From G020348185 sp964525045 (lineage in GTDB: Bacteria > Nitrospirota > Nitrospiria > Nitrospirales > UBA8639): a DNA stretch of 64,000 bases. Made by a program: the position numbers and the translations under genes. The first letter of the stretch is position 1. The number at the start of each line of letters is the position of its first letter. Positions 51,325-59,913 of the stretch are shown here, piece by piece. The DNA lies in the NCBI GenBank assembly GCA_964525045.1, contig CAZGFD010000005.1, positions 1 through 64,000 on the forward strand, given 5' to 3'. The notes beneath the pieces are model-generated. The model made no database searches. It was not told the DNA's origin and saw only the letters and a program-made list of their open reading frames with translations.

Positions 51325-54300
51325 ATGAATTTAGTCCAATGTCCGAAGTGTCAATCCAACAATCCACAGAGTGCCCATTTCTGTAATGAATGCGGGTCAG
51401 AGCTCAATACCCCCACCCCGCAATCCCACCAAACGGCGGCCAAAAGCGAACGACGTCAGGCCACGGTTCTTTTCTGTGACATTTCAGCTTTTACGACCTT
51501 AGCGGAAAAATTGGATCCCGAGGAAGTCAAGGACATCCTCGTTCGGTTCTTCAAAACAGCATCCAAAATCATCGCTCGATACGGCGGTACCGATGAGAAA
51601 AAAATCGGGGATGAGGTCATGGCTGTTTTCGGAGTGCCCACCGCACATGAGGACGATGCAGCACGGGCAATTCGCGCAGCGATGGAAATTCAGGAAAAGG
51701 TGAAAGAAATTAGCGCATTGATACCGCAATCAAACATAGATCGACTGATCACACACAGTGGGATTAACACAGGATTGGTTGTAACCAGCGGAAGCGAGAA
51801 GGCCATGGGTAACGTACTTGTCGTGGGAGACACCGTCAACGTGGCCAAACGCCTTTGTTCTCTGGCCGCGCCAGGAGAAATTCTCGTTGGGGGCATGACG
51901 CAAAACCTTGCTGAGAGGTATTTCACCTTCCAGCAGCTGCCACCTGTTGAGCTCAAAGGGAAAACAAAAACCAGCCCTTGCCATCGCCTCGTCGCCCCGC
52001 GCGATCGTGCCATAAAAACACATAGATTCTCTGGCCGGCGGGCGGCCCTTGTCGGGCGCACCAAGGAACTTACCCGCCTGAAACGGGTCGAGGAGAGGAT
52101 TGCAAGCAGCGGAGTTTCGGCAATCTTCGTGTGCGGCGAGGCAGGAACGGGAAAAAGCCGATTGATTGAAGAATACCGAAAACTTAACAGGCCCAATACC
52201 ATTCTATGGTCGGAAGGCCACGCACATGACTACGCCCACGGCATTCCCTACCACCCGATTGTCGACTTGCTGGGACGGGAATGGGGAATTCAAGGCGGCG
52301 ATCCGCTAGACCGCGTGAGAACCACGATCGAATCCCGATTAAGGGAACTGATCGACGATCCCAGCGAGTCTATCCCCTACGTGGTCAGTCTCTACGCATT
52401 GGAGCATCCTGAGCTAATCGGTGTTTCTCCCGAGTATTGGAAACGTAAACTTTTTGCCTCAATGGTTGCTGTATTCGATGCGATGGCGAAACGAGGGCCA
52501 TCGGTGTTCTTTTTCGAGGATCTTCACTGGGCAGACCCCTCCACCCTTGAGTTGCTCAGCCATTTAATTGGAACAGTGAGCGTCCCCGCTATTTTCCTGT
52601 GTACCTGCCGCCCACCCTTTCGAGCCCTCAGGCCATTGCACGAGAACGAAACGAGTAATCGGATTGCAGCTGAACCAACGATTGAGGAGATCATGCTGGA
52701 ACCTCTTGCTCAAGGGGAGACAACGGAGCTCACGCGAGGGCTGCTGGATGAGGATATGGCGCCTGAGGAGTTGCTCGCATTTATTCACCGGAAAGCTGAG
52801 GGCAATCCCTTTTACGTCGAGGAAGTCCTCAATTCCTTGATCGAGGACGGAGTTTTGGAATACCAGGATGACCACTGGCGATTGACCAAGCCTCTTGCCC
52901 AATTTGATGTGCCCCCAACAGTCGAGGGGGTCATCGCAGCAAGACTGGATCGTCAACAGCCAGAAAGTCGGCGAGTACTGCAGGAGGCCTCCGTGATCGG
53001 TCGCACCTTTTTGCGCTTGATCCTTGAAAAGATTACCGAATTCCCGAGTGTAATTGAGGATCGGCTTTCTGCCCTTGTTTCAAGCGACCTGATCCGGAAA
53101 ATCGCTTTGGAGCCCGATATCTCCTACATCTTCAAGCACGCCCTCACACAAGAAGTGGCTTATAACAGTCTGTTGCGCACTGATCGCGCATCCATCCACG
53201 GGAAGGTGGCCAATGTTATAGAAGGACTGTTGGGTGAAAGGCTTCCAGAATTCTTTGAAACTTTGGCGTTTCACTTCAAGCAAGGCCAAAATGTGGACAA
53301 GGCCGCCGATTACCTGATCAAATCCGGGGAAAAGGCTGTCAACCGCTTCGCCCTTGAAGAAGCGCAAGATCACTTCAAGCAAGCCTACGATTTGCTCGAA
53401 GCGAGTGAGGGTACACCTAAGGAACAAGAGCTACAGGCGCTGTTGCTCGAGAAATGGGCAACCGTCTTTTATTATTACGGGGACTTTCGCGATATTCTAA
53501 AGCTGTTCGGAAAGCACGAAACACTTATCCAATCCATGACCAATAAAGGGCGGCGGGGGATGCTCAAAGCCTGGGAAGGCACAGCGTTGTTTTTCCGAAA
53601 CCGACCAGAGGAGGCATATCGTAGTTTGCGGCAAGCCTTGGTTCTTGCCGAGGGGGTGAAAGATGAGCGAGTGATCGCATACGCCTGCACTTGGCTGGCC
53701 ATGGTCTGTGGGGGTTTAGGTCGTTTCGAGGAGGGCATTAGCCTCGGCGAACGGGCTCAAAATATCTCCCCCAAAATGCCCGATGATCATTACCTCCATT
53801 TCAAGTCTTTGGGGATGATGGGGTTCAATTACGTCATGATGGGTGAACCCGTAAAGGCTCATGAGGTGGCCACAAAGCTGATCGAATTCGGGAAGCGCAA
53901 CCCCCGGAGCTTGTTCTTCGGGTATTGGATGCGCGCCGAGGGACACGCCCTCGAAGGGAATGCCACTGCAGCAATGGAAGCAGCGGAGCAAGGGTTGGGG
54001 GTGCTGAAAGATCCCTTCTACCTAGGATTCGCAAGAGCCGTGTATGGAATGAAATGTATGGCTGTTGGTAAGCCAGCTTCTTCACTTGACCAGGCCCTTG
54101 AACAGGCTCTCACCCAGGGTAACGATTTCATGGTCAACTGGTGGAGCGGCTTTATCGGTCTGGGAAAAGTGCTTCAAGGGCACCCTTCCGAGGGAATGCA
54201 AATGATTGATAAAGCATCCCGGGCTTGTCTGGAAAATAGAGATCTACCTTTCCACCACGTCAACGAGTTCCTCAAAGCCAAGGTCTACCTGCAAATGGCC

Positions 54301-54636
54301 TTGGCTGGTCGGCCCCCGGCAAAAGAGTGGCTCCGTCATTTGAGCTTCTACGTTCAGAACCACCCCTTCGCAGAGCGCCGAGCAGAATTGCTACTTAAAA
54401 AGGTGGTCCAGTATGAGAGACAGATCGGGGCTCGGGGATGGCTAGCCCAAGCGTTGGTCGATCTTGGCGTGCTGCATCAAGCGAAGAATCGTCTGCAAGA
54501 AGCGCGTGCGTGTTGGACTGAAGCTGCAGACCTTTTCGAAAAAATCGGTGCCAAAGACTTCCTCATTGAGGTACAAAAAATGCTAAAACCGCTACAAGAA
54601 CAGTCAGGGACATCTGCAGCTTCAGTTAACCGGTAG
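51325..54636 (+). CDS. Class III nucleotide cyclase fused to AAA ATPase and TPR region
   Basis: 1103 aa. An N-terminal zinc ribbon (CPKCQSNNPQSAHFCNECG) leads to a class III cyclase domain: VLFCDISAFTTLAEKL with metal Asp52, and KKIGDEVMAVFGVPTAHEDDAARAIRAA with Lys93/Asp96, implying adenylate rather than guanylate cyclase. From ~265 lies an AAA_16 ATPase (CGEAGTGKSRLIEEY; Walker B VFFFEDLHWAD). The C-terminal ~400 residues form TPR-like helices. The layout is common in large regulatory cyclases of Nitrospirota, Actinobacteria and Proteobacteria. It is predicted cytosolic, with ATPase/TPR sensing controlling cAMP output. Confidence 0.88.
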   Translation: MNLVQCPKCQSNNPQSAHFCNECGSELNTPTPQSHQTAAKSERRQATVLFCDISAFTTLAEKLDPEEVKDILVRFFKTASKIIARYGGTDEKKIGDEVMAVFGVPTAHEDDAARAIRAAMEIQEKVKEISALIPQSNIDRLITHSGINTGLVVTSGSEKAMGNVLVVGDTVNVAKRLCSLAAPGEILVGGMTQNLAERYFTFQQLPPVELKGKTKTSPCHRLVAPRDRAIKTHRFSGRRAALVGRTKELTRLKRVEERIASSGVSAIFVCGEAGTGKSRLIEEYRKLNRPNTILWSEGHAHDYAHGIPYHPIVDLLGREWGIQGGDPLDRVRTTIESRLRELIDDPSESIPYVVSLYALEHPELIGVSPEYWKRKLFASMVAVFDAMAKRGPSVFFFEDLHWADPSTLELLSHLIGTVSVPAIFLCTCRPPFRALRPLHENETSNRIAAEPTIEEIMLEPLAQGETTELTRGLLDEDMAPEELLAFIHRKAEGNPFYVEEVLNSLIEDGVLEYQDDHWRLTKPLAQFDVPPTVEGVIAARLDRQQPESRRVLQEASVIGRTFLRLILEKITEFPSVIEDRLSALVSSDLIRKIALEPDISYIFKHALTQEVAYNSLLRTDRASIHGKVANVIEGLLGERLPEFFETLAFHFKQGQNVDKAADYLIKSGEKAVNRFALEEAQDHFKQAYDLLEASEGTPKEQELQALLLEKWATVFYYYGDFRDILKLFGKHETLIQSMTNKGRRGMLKAWEGTALFFRNRPEEAYRSLRQALVLAEGVKDERVIAYACTWLAMVCGGLGRFEEGISLGERAQNISPKMPDDHYLHFKSLGMMGFNYVMMGEPVKAHEVATKLIEFGKRNPRSLFFGYWMRAEGHALEGNATAAMEAAEQGLGVLKDPFYLGFARAVYGMKCMAVGKPASSLDQALEQALTQGNDFMVNWWSGFIGLGKVLQGHPSEGMQMIDKASRACLENRDLPFHHVNEFLKAKVYLQMALAGRPPAKEWLRHLSFYVQNHPFAERRAELLLKKVVQYERQIGARGWLAQALVDLGVLHQAKNRLQEARACWTEAADLFEKIGAKDFLIEVQKMLKPLQEQSGTSAASVNR

Positions 54637-54800
54637 CACCAATCTCATCTGAGGTCAACCGACAGAGATTGGGATGCGATTCTTCATGTCTGGGCCCTCA
54701 TCCCTCGAATGAATTTTTCACACGCTCTTAGCTTTCGATTGTGTATAACTAACAATTGTGAAGGGTCACTCCGGTAAGAAAACGTACAACGAATCCCCGA

Positions 54801-55823
54801 TCACATCCGATAATGCGGCTTCCACTGCAATCCGAAATTGAGCAATTTTTGGAGGAACACTTCGTAGCTTAACCCTGCCCGTTCTGCCGATTCTGCCAAA
54901 TCTTCACCGAAGGCAATCTGTGCGTTAGGGTTGGCTTCTAAGAAATACAGTTTCTCGTTGTGGTCGAGTCGAAAATCCAGTCGGGCATATCCGTTGAGGC
55001 CAAGAATTCGATAGGCCCGCTTTGCCAGTCGCTGAATGGTGTCCACCATGGATTTGGTTAATCCTTGGGCCTCACCTGACTCGATTTTATATTTTTTCTG
55101 ATACTTGACGCTCCATTTCACTCTGGCTGTGGCGACCCGGTGAGAATCATCCGGCAATTTATCAAGTATCAACTCCCACACGGGAAGGACTTGTAATCGC
55201 CTGTTTCCGAGAACTCCGACATATAACTCTCTTCCCTCAATATAGCGTTCAACAATTGCACTGGTCTTGATGCTTTGATGAACAAATTCCACCCGTTCTT
55301 TTAATCGATCAACGTCGTTCACAATTGAGGCCTGTGAAATCCCCAGTGAGGCCTCTTCGGAGTTGGATTTTACAATAACCGGGAAGGGAATTTTGTTCTT
55401 CCACTTGACCGTATGCCCAACAGGAAACACCTCAAACTCCGGACAGAGGATCCTGTGGTAGGAGAGCATTTTTTTTGACCAGGCTTTGTCGCGCGTGAGG
55501 ATTAGCCCTTTAGGGTTGCATCCGGTGTAGGGAACCCCTAACAGTTCTAAATACGACACGACATTTTGATCGTATCCCGCCAGTCCCTTGAATTCTTCAA
55601 GTAAATTGAACACGATGTGAGGTTTCCATTCCTCAATGGCTCTCCGTATGACGCCGAGGTCGTCCCGGACACCCACGGCCTTGACCTCATGCCCCATCTC
55701 TTGAAGGGTGGTCATCACATCAAATTCTGTTTTCCATTCCACCGTGGCTAGATCCACTCCATTGAGGTTTTCAGGTGGAACCAACCCTTCATGCATGAGC
55801 GCCAAAACTCTGAGTTTTTTCAT
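54801..55823 (-). CDS. ATP-grasp ligase, D-Ala-D-Ala ligase-like
   Basis: 340 aa. Ligase hallmarks are YLELLGVPYTGCNPKGLILTRDKAWSKKML (lid of the N-terminal domain), PFPVIVKSNSEEASLGISQASIV (nucleotide-binding lysine), SAIVERYIEGRELYVGVLGN and the metal-binding C-terminus GYARLDFRLDHNEKLYFLEANPNAQI. It is closer to D-Ala-D-Ala ligase-related proteins than to true Ddl. The ATG overlaps the stop of the metallopeptidase gene (ATGA), so the two are a coupled pair. It likely joins an amino acid or peptide to an acceptor; the substrate is unknown. Confidence 0.8.
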   Translation of the reverse strand: MKKLRVLALMHEGLVPPENLNGVDLATVEWKTEFDVMTTLQEMGHEVKAVGVRDDLGVIRRAIEEWKPHIVFNLLEEFKGLAGYDQNVVSYLELLGVPYTGCNPKGLILTRDKAWSKKMLSYHRILCPEFEVFPVGHTVKWKNKIPFPVIVKSNSEEASLGISQASIVNDVDRLKERVEFVHQSIKTSAIVERYIEGRELYVGVLGNRRLQVLPVWELILDKLPDDSHRVATARVKWSVKYQKKYKIESGEAQGLTKSMVDTIQRLAKRAYRILGLNGYARLDFRLDHNEKLYFLEANPNAQIAFGEDLAESAERAGLSYEVFLQKLLNFGLQWKPHYRM

Positions 55824-56851
55824 AACACCACGCGATGCCGGCCACTATGCAGATAATTCATGGTTTGGACGGTCATGAGGACCGTAAAGTCAAGCTTGGC
55901 CTGATCAACAGGAACCGTCAATCGCAATTTCCGTTCTCGACAATGTTCGATCATATCTTTCAACACCTGATCGATCGTATATTGATAGGCGCCGGTCCAA
56001 TCGGACACCTTTCGACGAACTTCTTTCCGAAACCGTCGAATAAAACTTGCGGCAGGCAGATTTTTTTCGTACACCGACGAATTGGTAAAGAGCAGTCGTA
56101 AGTCCCGATCATAGAAATTCGGATAATCCAGACCATATCTCTCCCGCTTTTGCTGATAATGTTCACGCAGCGTTTTTCGGAGTGCCGGTAGGGGATCAAC
56201 CCGACGTTTTTTTGTCACGGAAGGAGGAACGCCGGCAAGTTCCTGCATGAGGGAATCCACATATTCAATTTTCTTAAGGGCCGGCCATCCGACATAGCGT
56301 TCCTTCCATTGTGAGCCCGGCGTCAGCCACACGGCAAAGGTTTCGGCAAAATCTTCGTCAGGATGACTTTGCGCATACCACATATCCAAATGAAGCACAA
56401 AACTCTTACTATAGGGTTTGGGGGAGTAGCAGTCCGGGTAGGGCTTCGATGTCTTTCCAAATAACTTTTGCCGACGTTGGCGACGGCGTAATCTGTAGGC
56501 ATTTTCAATCGCATGGCCAGCTTCATGCCGAAGAATGCGCATACACCACTCCGGAGTCCCACCTTCAACCTCGAGCATCTGGTTTTGTTCAAGCTTCGCC
56601 AATCGAGGGTGGGCCATATAAAAAGGTACAGCAATACCGGGGATACCATCCGGCGTATACCAATCATCTGACAGCCAGAAGTGAGGTCGAAAGTTCAGAT
56701 GGTGGGACCGGAGCTCTCGATGCAGCTGCCGGATTTGTCGAGCCAGGGCCGTTCCCTTGATGTTCAAATGGAGGTCACAAAGACGGAGATCTAACAATCT
56801 TTCATCTGACCAGTTTATCCATTCTGGTTCAGTTGATTTGGGATCCGCCAT
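55820..56851 (-). CDS. Putative zinc metallopeptidase coupled to the ATP-grasp ligase
   Basis: 343 aa. The zinc site is WCMRILRHEAGHAIENAYRL (HExxH), with a plausible third ligand in HPDEDFAETFAVWLTPGSQW (Glu of the FAETFA segment). Family members are annotated only as putative zinc-binding metallopeptidases. No signal peptide, so it is cytosolic as read. A basic middle (KKRRVDPLPALRKTLREHYQQKRERYG) is notable. The overlap with the ligase gene implies that they act on the same peptide: one forms and one trims or cleaves a bond. Confidence 0.75.
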   Translation of the reverse strand: MADPKSTEPEWINWSDERLLDLRLCDLHLNIKGTALARQIRQLHRELRSHHLNFRPHFWLSDDWYTPDGIPGIAVPFYMAHPRLAKLEQNQMLEVEGGTPEWCMRILRHEAGHAIENAYRLRRRQRRQKLFGKTSKPYPDCYSPKPYSKSFVLHLDMWYAQSHPDEDFAETFAVWLTPGSQWKERYVGWPALKKIEYVDSLMQELAGVPPSVTKKRRVDPLPALRKTLREHYQQKRERYGLDYPNFYDRDLRLLFTNSSVYEKNLPAASFIRRFRKEVRRKVSDWTGAYQYTIDQVLKDMIEHCRERKLRLTVPVDQAKLDFTVLMTVQTMNYLHSGRHRVVL

Positions 56852-57459
56852 AGACGATAGGGAACTTTTTATTCAGTCCAAGGTTCCAAATCTCATTGTC
56901 CGGACCTGGCATCAATTACGACCAGTATCCACAGAAATGGTCATAATCCAAGGCATCCCGAAAAGCCGATTAGCATTCATTTCAGAGGGCCTGAAAATTG
57001 AAGAATGCCAATCTGAGAAGATTAACCCGAATCCTACCCCTAGGAAATGTATTGATGCAACCACCCTTGGCATTCCGCTGCTGATGGCGATTACACGGAC
57101 AACAATTTTTCATTAAAGCATGACAAAAGTTTCAGAATCTGGTTTTTCCTCAGTAGTGGGGCGTCGAAAACCGATTCAACCTGCACCTTACAGTCGTTGG
57201 CCACCTATTAATGCAAATGAATCTGAATCCGTTAGCATAAACCGGAAGGTTGGACTCTCACCCGTCTGAACAAAAATCCGGGAGTATCAGATTGGAAAAC
57301 AACTTAATGAGAAAGGCAAATACACCTAGCCTTTCCGCCAGCGTCTATGGTACCGTGTAAGACCATTGTCATTGTATAAATTTGCTATATAATTATGAAT
57401 TCTTGATATTAATAATTTTCTTGTTCTTCTTAAGGTAACAATAGGGAAAGGGTGGGATC
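56852..57459. other. Spacer upstream of the metallopeptidase and zinc-ribbon genes
   Basis: About 600 bases with no supported gene; an open plus-strand frame reaching 57116 is mostly the shadow of the metallopeptidase gene. The only clear signal is the promoter at 57366-57393. Confidence 0.5.
57366..57393 (+). promoter_or_regulatory. Sigma-70-type promoter of the zinc-ribbon gene
   Basis: TTGTCA, 16 bases, perfect TATAAT, about 65 bases before ATG 57460 in strongly AT-rich DNA. Confidence 0.55.
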
Positions 57460-57609
57460 ATGGAAGTCTGTGAGAAATGCGATGGAACGATGCTTTTGGA
57501 CCGCGAAATTGATATGGAAGCCGGGATGACGCTTTTAGTTTTTCTTTGTATTAACTGCGGTCGCAGAAAACAGGCTGAACAAACTCCCTCCCCGCTGGTT
57601 CGATCTTAA
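57460..57609 (+). CDS. Small zinc-ribbon protein
   Basis: 49 aa. Two CxxC knuckles (CEKC at 4-7 and CINC at 30-33) are separated by a short beta-type spacer, and the chain ends in a charged tail (GRRKQAEQTPSPLVRS). AAAGGGTGGG precedes the ATG and a promoter lies upstream. Similar mini-ribbons occur in Nitrospirota as uncharacterised proteins; a nucleic-acid or regulatory role is usual for the fold but unproven here. Confidence 0.7.
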   Translation: MEVCEKCDGTMLLDREIDMEAGMTLLVFLCINCGRRKQAEQTPSPLVRS

Positions 57610-57663
57610 AAAGCAAGAGCCGATAACCTGGTTGGGCATCCCATTTCGGGAACGTCTTTCTTA

Positions 57664-58200
57664 TTAAGGTTCAGCGTCCAATTCCATATTCCAATAGAGA
57701 TAGTCACGCCAACTTTCCGGGGCCTTCCGTATTCCAATCATCAAAGTCAATCGGGGTGTCCATTTCGGCTTGACGGGACGTTTTAACAACTTCATCCTGG
57801 CCTCCTCAGGCACCCGACCGCTTTTTCTGTTATTACACCGCCAACAGGCTGTGACAATGTTTTCCCAGGATTTCTTCCCACCCTTGGCGATGGGCACGAC
57901 ATGATCAAAAGTCAGTTCCTCGGTGCGAAATCGCTTATAACAATACTGACAGGTGTAATGATCTCGAGTGAAGATATTGATTCGGGAAAACTTTACGGCA
58001 TGATGGTGACTTCGCAGCTTCACCATTTTTAACAGCCGCATGACCGAAGGCAACTTTAAGGAAATGGAAACACCATGAATATCACGTTCATGAAATTCCA
58101 GGACTTCAACCTTCCCTTGCCACAGCAATGTAATCGCTTTCTGCCAATGCACGACCCTCAAGGGTTCATAGGTCGAATTGAGAAGAAGTGTCATTTCCAT
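57664..58200 (-). CDS. HNH endonuclease family protein
   Basis: 178 aa. The N-terminus LLLNSTYEPLRVVHWQKAITLLWQGKVEVLEF is the conserved opening of a chromosomal HNH family found widely, including cyanobacteria and Nitrospirota. The nuclease core is FTRDHYTCQYCYKRFRTEELTFDHVVPIAKGGKKSWENIVTACWRCNNRKSGR, with two CxxC zinc pairs and the catalytic DH plus N residues. It is likely a housekeeping DNA-processing nuclease rather than mobile, since no element surrounds it. Confidence 0.85.
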   Translation of the reverse strand: MEMTLLLNSTYEPLRVVHWQKAITLLWQGKVEVLEFHERDIHGVSISLKLPSVMRLLKMVKLRSHHHAVKFSRINIFTRDHYTCQYCYKRFRTEELTFDHVVPIAKGGKKSWENIVTACWRCNNRKSGRVPEEARMKLLKRPVKPKWTPRLTLMIGIRKAPESWRDYLYWNMELDAEP

Positions 58201-58364
58201 TGCTGAATAGGGCTTCAGAATCAGAAAAACGACAGCCTACACATCCATATCGTCTTATTTTCTATAGCATCAGAAGCCGATGAGAATCAATATGAGCACC
58301 GGAGCCTTATTGGTCTCATGAAACCATTTCGGTTCGCACGCCTGAGCCATCAAAAAGGGTGAAT

Positions 58365-58688
58365 ATGGCAGAACAATTCGTTACCGTTGCAAAACTTTCT
58401 GACCTTGATCCGGGCATGTGCACGTCCATTGAGCTGAAGGATATCGGCCTGGCCTTATTCAACGTTGATGGCCAAATTTATGCATTAGACAACACCTGCC
58501 CTCATGCCGGCGGCCCATTGGGCGAAGGAACCTTGGAGCACGAGGTGGTCACCTGTCCATGGCATGGCTGGAAATTCAACGTTCGAACCGGACAACGGCT
58601 GAAAAACCCTAGCCGGGACTGGACCGTTCAACGTTATGAAGTCAGAGTGGTCGACGGAGCGATCCAGGTTCTCGTCCCATCAACCTGA
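58365..58688 (+). CDS. Rieske 2Fe-2S ferredoxin (nitrite reductase small-subunit-like)
   Basis: 107 aa from ATG 58365 (a GTG two codons earlier is possible). The cluster ligands are in CPHAGGPLGEGTLEHEVVTCPWHGWKFN (C45, H47, C64, H67). The fold FVTVAKLSDLDPGMCTSIELKDIGLALFNVDGQIYALDN is typical of NirD-like and dioxygenase ferredoxins. It is a stand-alone soluble electron carrier; the partner enzyme is not in the window. Confidence 0.9.
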   Translation: MAEQFVTVAKLSDLDPGMCTSIELKDIGLALFNVDGQIYALDNTCPHAGGPLGEGTLEHEVVTCPWHGWKFNVRTGQRLKNPSRDWTVQRYEVRVVDGAIQVLVPST

Positions 58689-58698
58689 TTCATAGTAT

Positions 58699-59130
58699 TC
58701 AGGACATTTCCGGTGCATGGGGAAGCGGAGGCAATTCATGGAAAGGCATGAGATGTTGAGCCGGTAATGTAATAACCTTAATCCATTTCTCTTTGACATT
58801 CACTCTCCAGGCATAATCCCGTTCTATCCATCCCGTCTCTCCTTTCTCACGAATTAACAGGCTTACGACAAAGGTGCCCGGGTCTGAATTGGCCACCCGC
58901 CATTTCCCCTTATGAAAGGGTTTCTCCTGCTCTTCCATTTTTTCCAATAGTCGATCAATGGCTTGTTCAATATTGCCACTCTGCCTTGAAGGGTGAGCCT
59001 TGACCAGATTCAACGCCTCCAGGGCCAGAGGATCAGGAGGCAGCTCGGGGCCTCCCGGCCGCGAATTCAAATACACCAACAGCAGGCTCAGAAGGAAGAT
59101 ACCCAGCAAGTATGCTAAAACTCTTTTCAC
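58699..59130 (-). CDS. Membrane-anchored small protein of unknown function
   Basis: 143 aa. A single N-terminal membrane anchor (VLAYLLGIFLLSLLLVYL), a Pro-rich stretch, then a soluble domain (KGKWRVANSDPGTFVVSLLIREKGETGWIERDYAWRVNVKEKWIKVITLPAQHL) predicted to face the periplasm. Not recognised. It is the last gene of the cobalamin operon, 36 bases after cbiZ, and convergent with the Rieske gene; its place may be incidental. Confidence 0.65.
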   Translation of the reverse strand: MKRVLAYLLGIFLLSLLLVYLNSRPGGPELPPDPLALEALNLVKAHPSRQSGNIEQAIDRLLEKMEEQEKPFHKGKWRVANSDPGTFVVSLLIREKGETGWIERDYAWRVNVKEKWIKVITLPAQHLMPFHELPPLPHAPEMS

Positions 59131-59166
59131 GATCAGGTTTCTTTATCCCAATGCCATCAAATATAT

Positions 59167-59913
59167 TCAGTCCAGGTATTTCGGATACCCGGCTTTTTTC
59201 TTCTTCCTTGTCGATTGAATCCTTTCGAGGCCTTGGCCCATGCCCTTGGCGACGACACGGCCAATAAGCCCTCCTATTGTGGTATGGGTTCCACTATAAC
59301 GCAGACTGGGGCCATCGCCAATGGCAATGACAATCGCATCGGTTCCGGTTCCGGTGGCCAAACCGGACCCGGAAGGATTCCTTATTCGTGCTTCGAGTAA
59401 TTTTGCCGTTTTACTTTCGGTGGCAACGGCAACAGCTCCCACAAGCGCAGCCATCGCGAGTTTGGCGTTGGTGACCAAAATGATATTAATGGTTCCCGGG
59501 CGAGGCAGCCGAGAATAATCAGAAGGGGGGTCGCCAGCTCGAACAGCATTGGTTACTCCAATGGTGAATAAGCCTTCAACCCATACTCCTCCTGCCTGTT
59601 CCCTGACAACGATCAGATGCCGGAGATCTACTAGCGTCATTAATCCGACACACCGGCCTGCTATACCGAACCGATGGGCGATTTTTCCCATCGTGCGCGC
59701 AGGATCTTCCCACCGATTGGTCTGGGAGGCTTTCCTATTTGAGTGTGGGAAAGGTTCTGAAACCTGATGATTGATGATGGCGTGGGCCCAGCCAATCCCT
59801 CCTCCCCGAACAGCGGAAGAAATGACGCGTCTGGGAGGAGAGAACCTGACAACCAGATTCCGATCGATCACTTCAAACCGGGTGACCCAAGCCTTGGGGG
59901 TTCTCACTCGCAT
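59167..59913 (-). CDS. cbiZ: Adenosylcobinamide amidohydrolase
   Basis: 248 aa. It has the CbiZ pattern: VISSAVRGGGIGWAHAIINHQV, LMTLVDLRHLIVV, VEGLFTIGVTNAVRAGDPP, GTINIILVTNAKLAMAALVGAVAVATESKTAKLLE and the glycine-rich ATGTGTDAIVIAIGDG, then YSGTHTTIGGLIGRVV. The enzyme hydrolyses salvaged (pseudo)cobalamin precursors to cobyric acid, allowing remodelling of scavenged corrinoids. A basic lysine-rich C-terminal tail follows. It overlaps the cobD 3' end by 10 bases. Confidence 0.9.
   Translation of the reverse strand: MRVRTPKAWVTRFEVIDRNLVVRFSPPRRVISSAVRGGGIGWAHAIINHQVSEPFPHSNRKASQTNRWEDPARTMGKIAHRFGIAGRCVGLMTLVDLRHLIVVREQAGGVWVEGLFTIGVTNAVRAGDPPSDYSRLPRPGTINIILVTNAKLAMAALVGAVAVATESKTAKLLEARIRNPSGSGLATGTGTDAIVIAIGDGPSLRYSGTHTTIGGLIGRVVAKGMGQGLERIQSTRKKKKAGYPKYLD

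Noticed and set aside
56757..57116. 119-codon plus-strand frame
   Set aside because: Overlaps the well-supported metallopeptidase start on the other strand and has no recognisable features.
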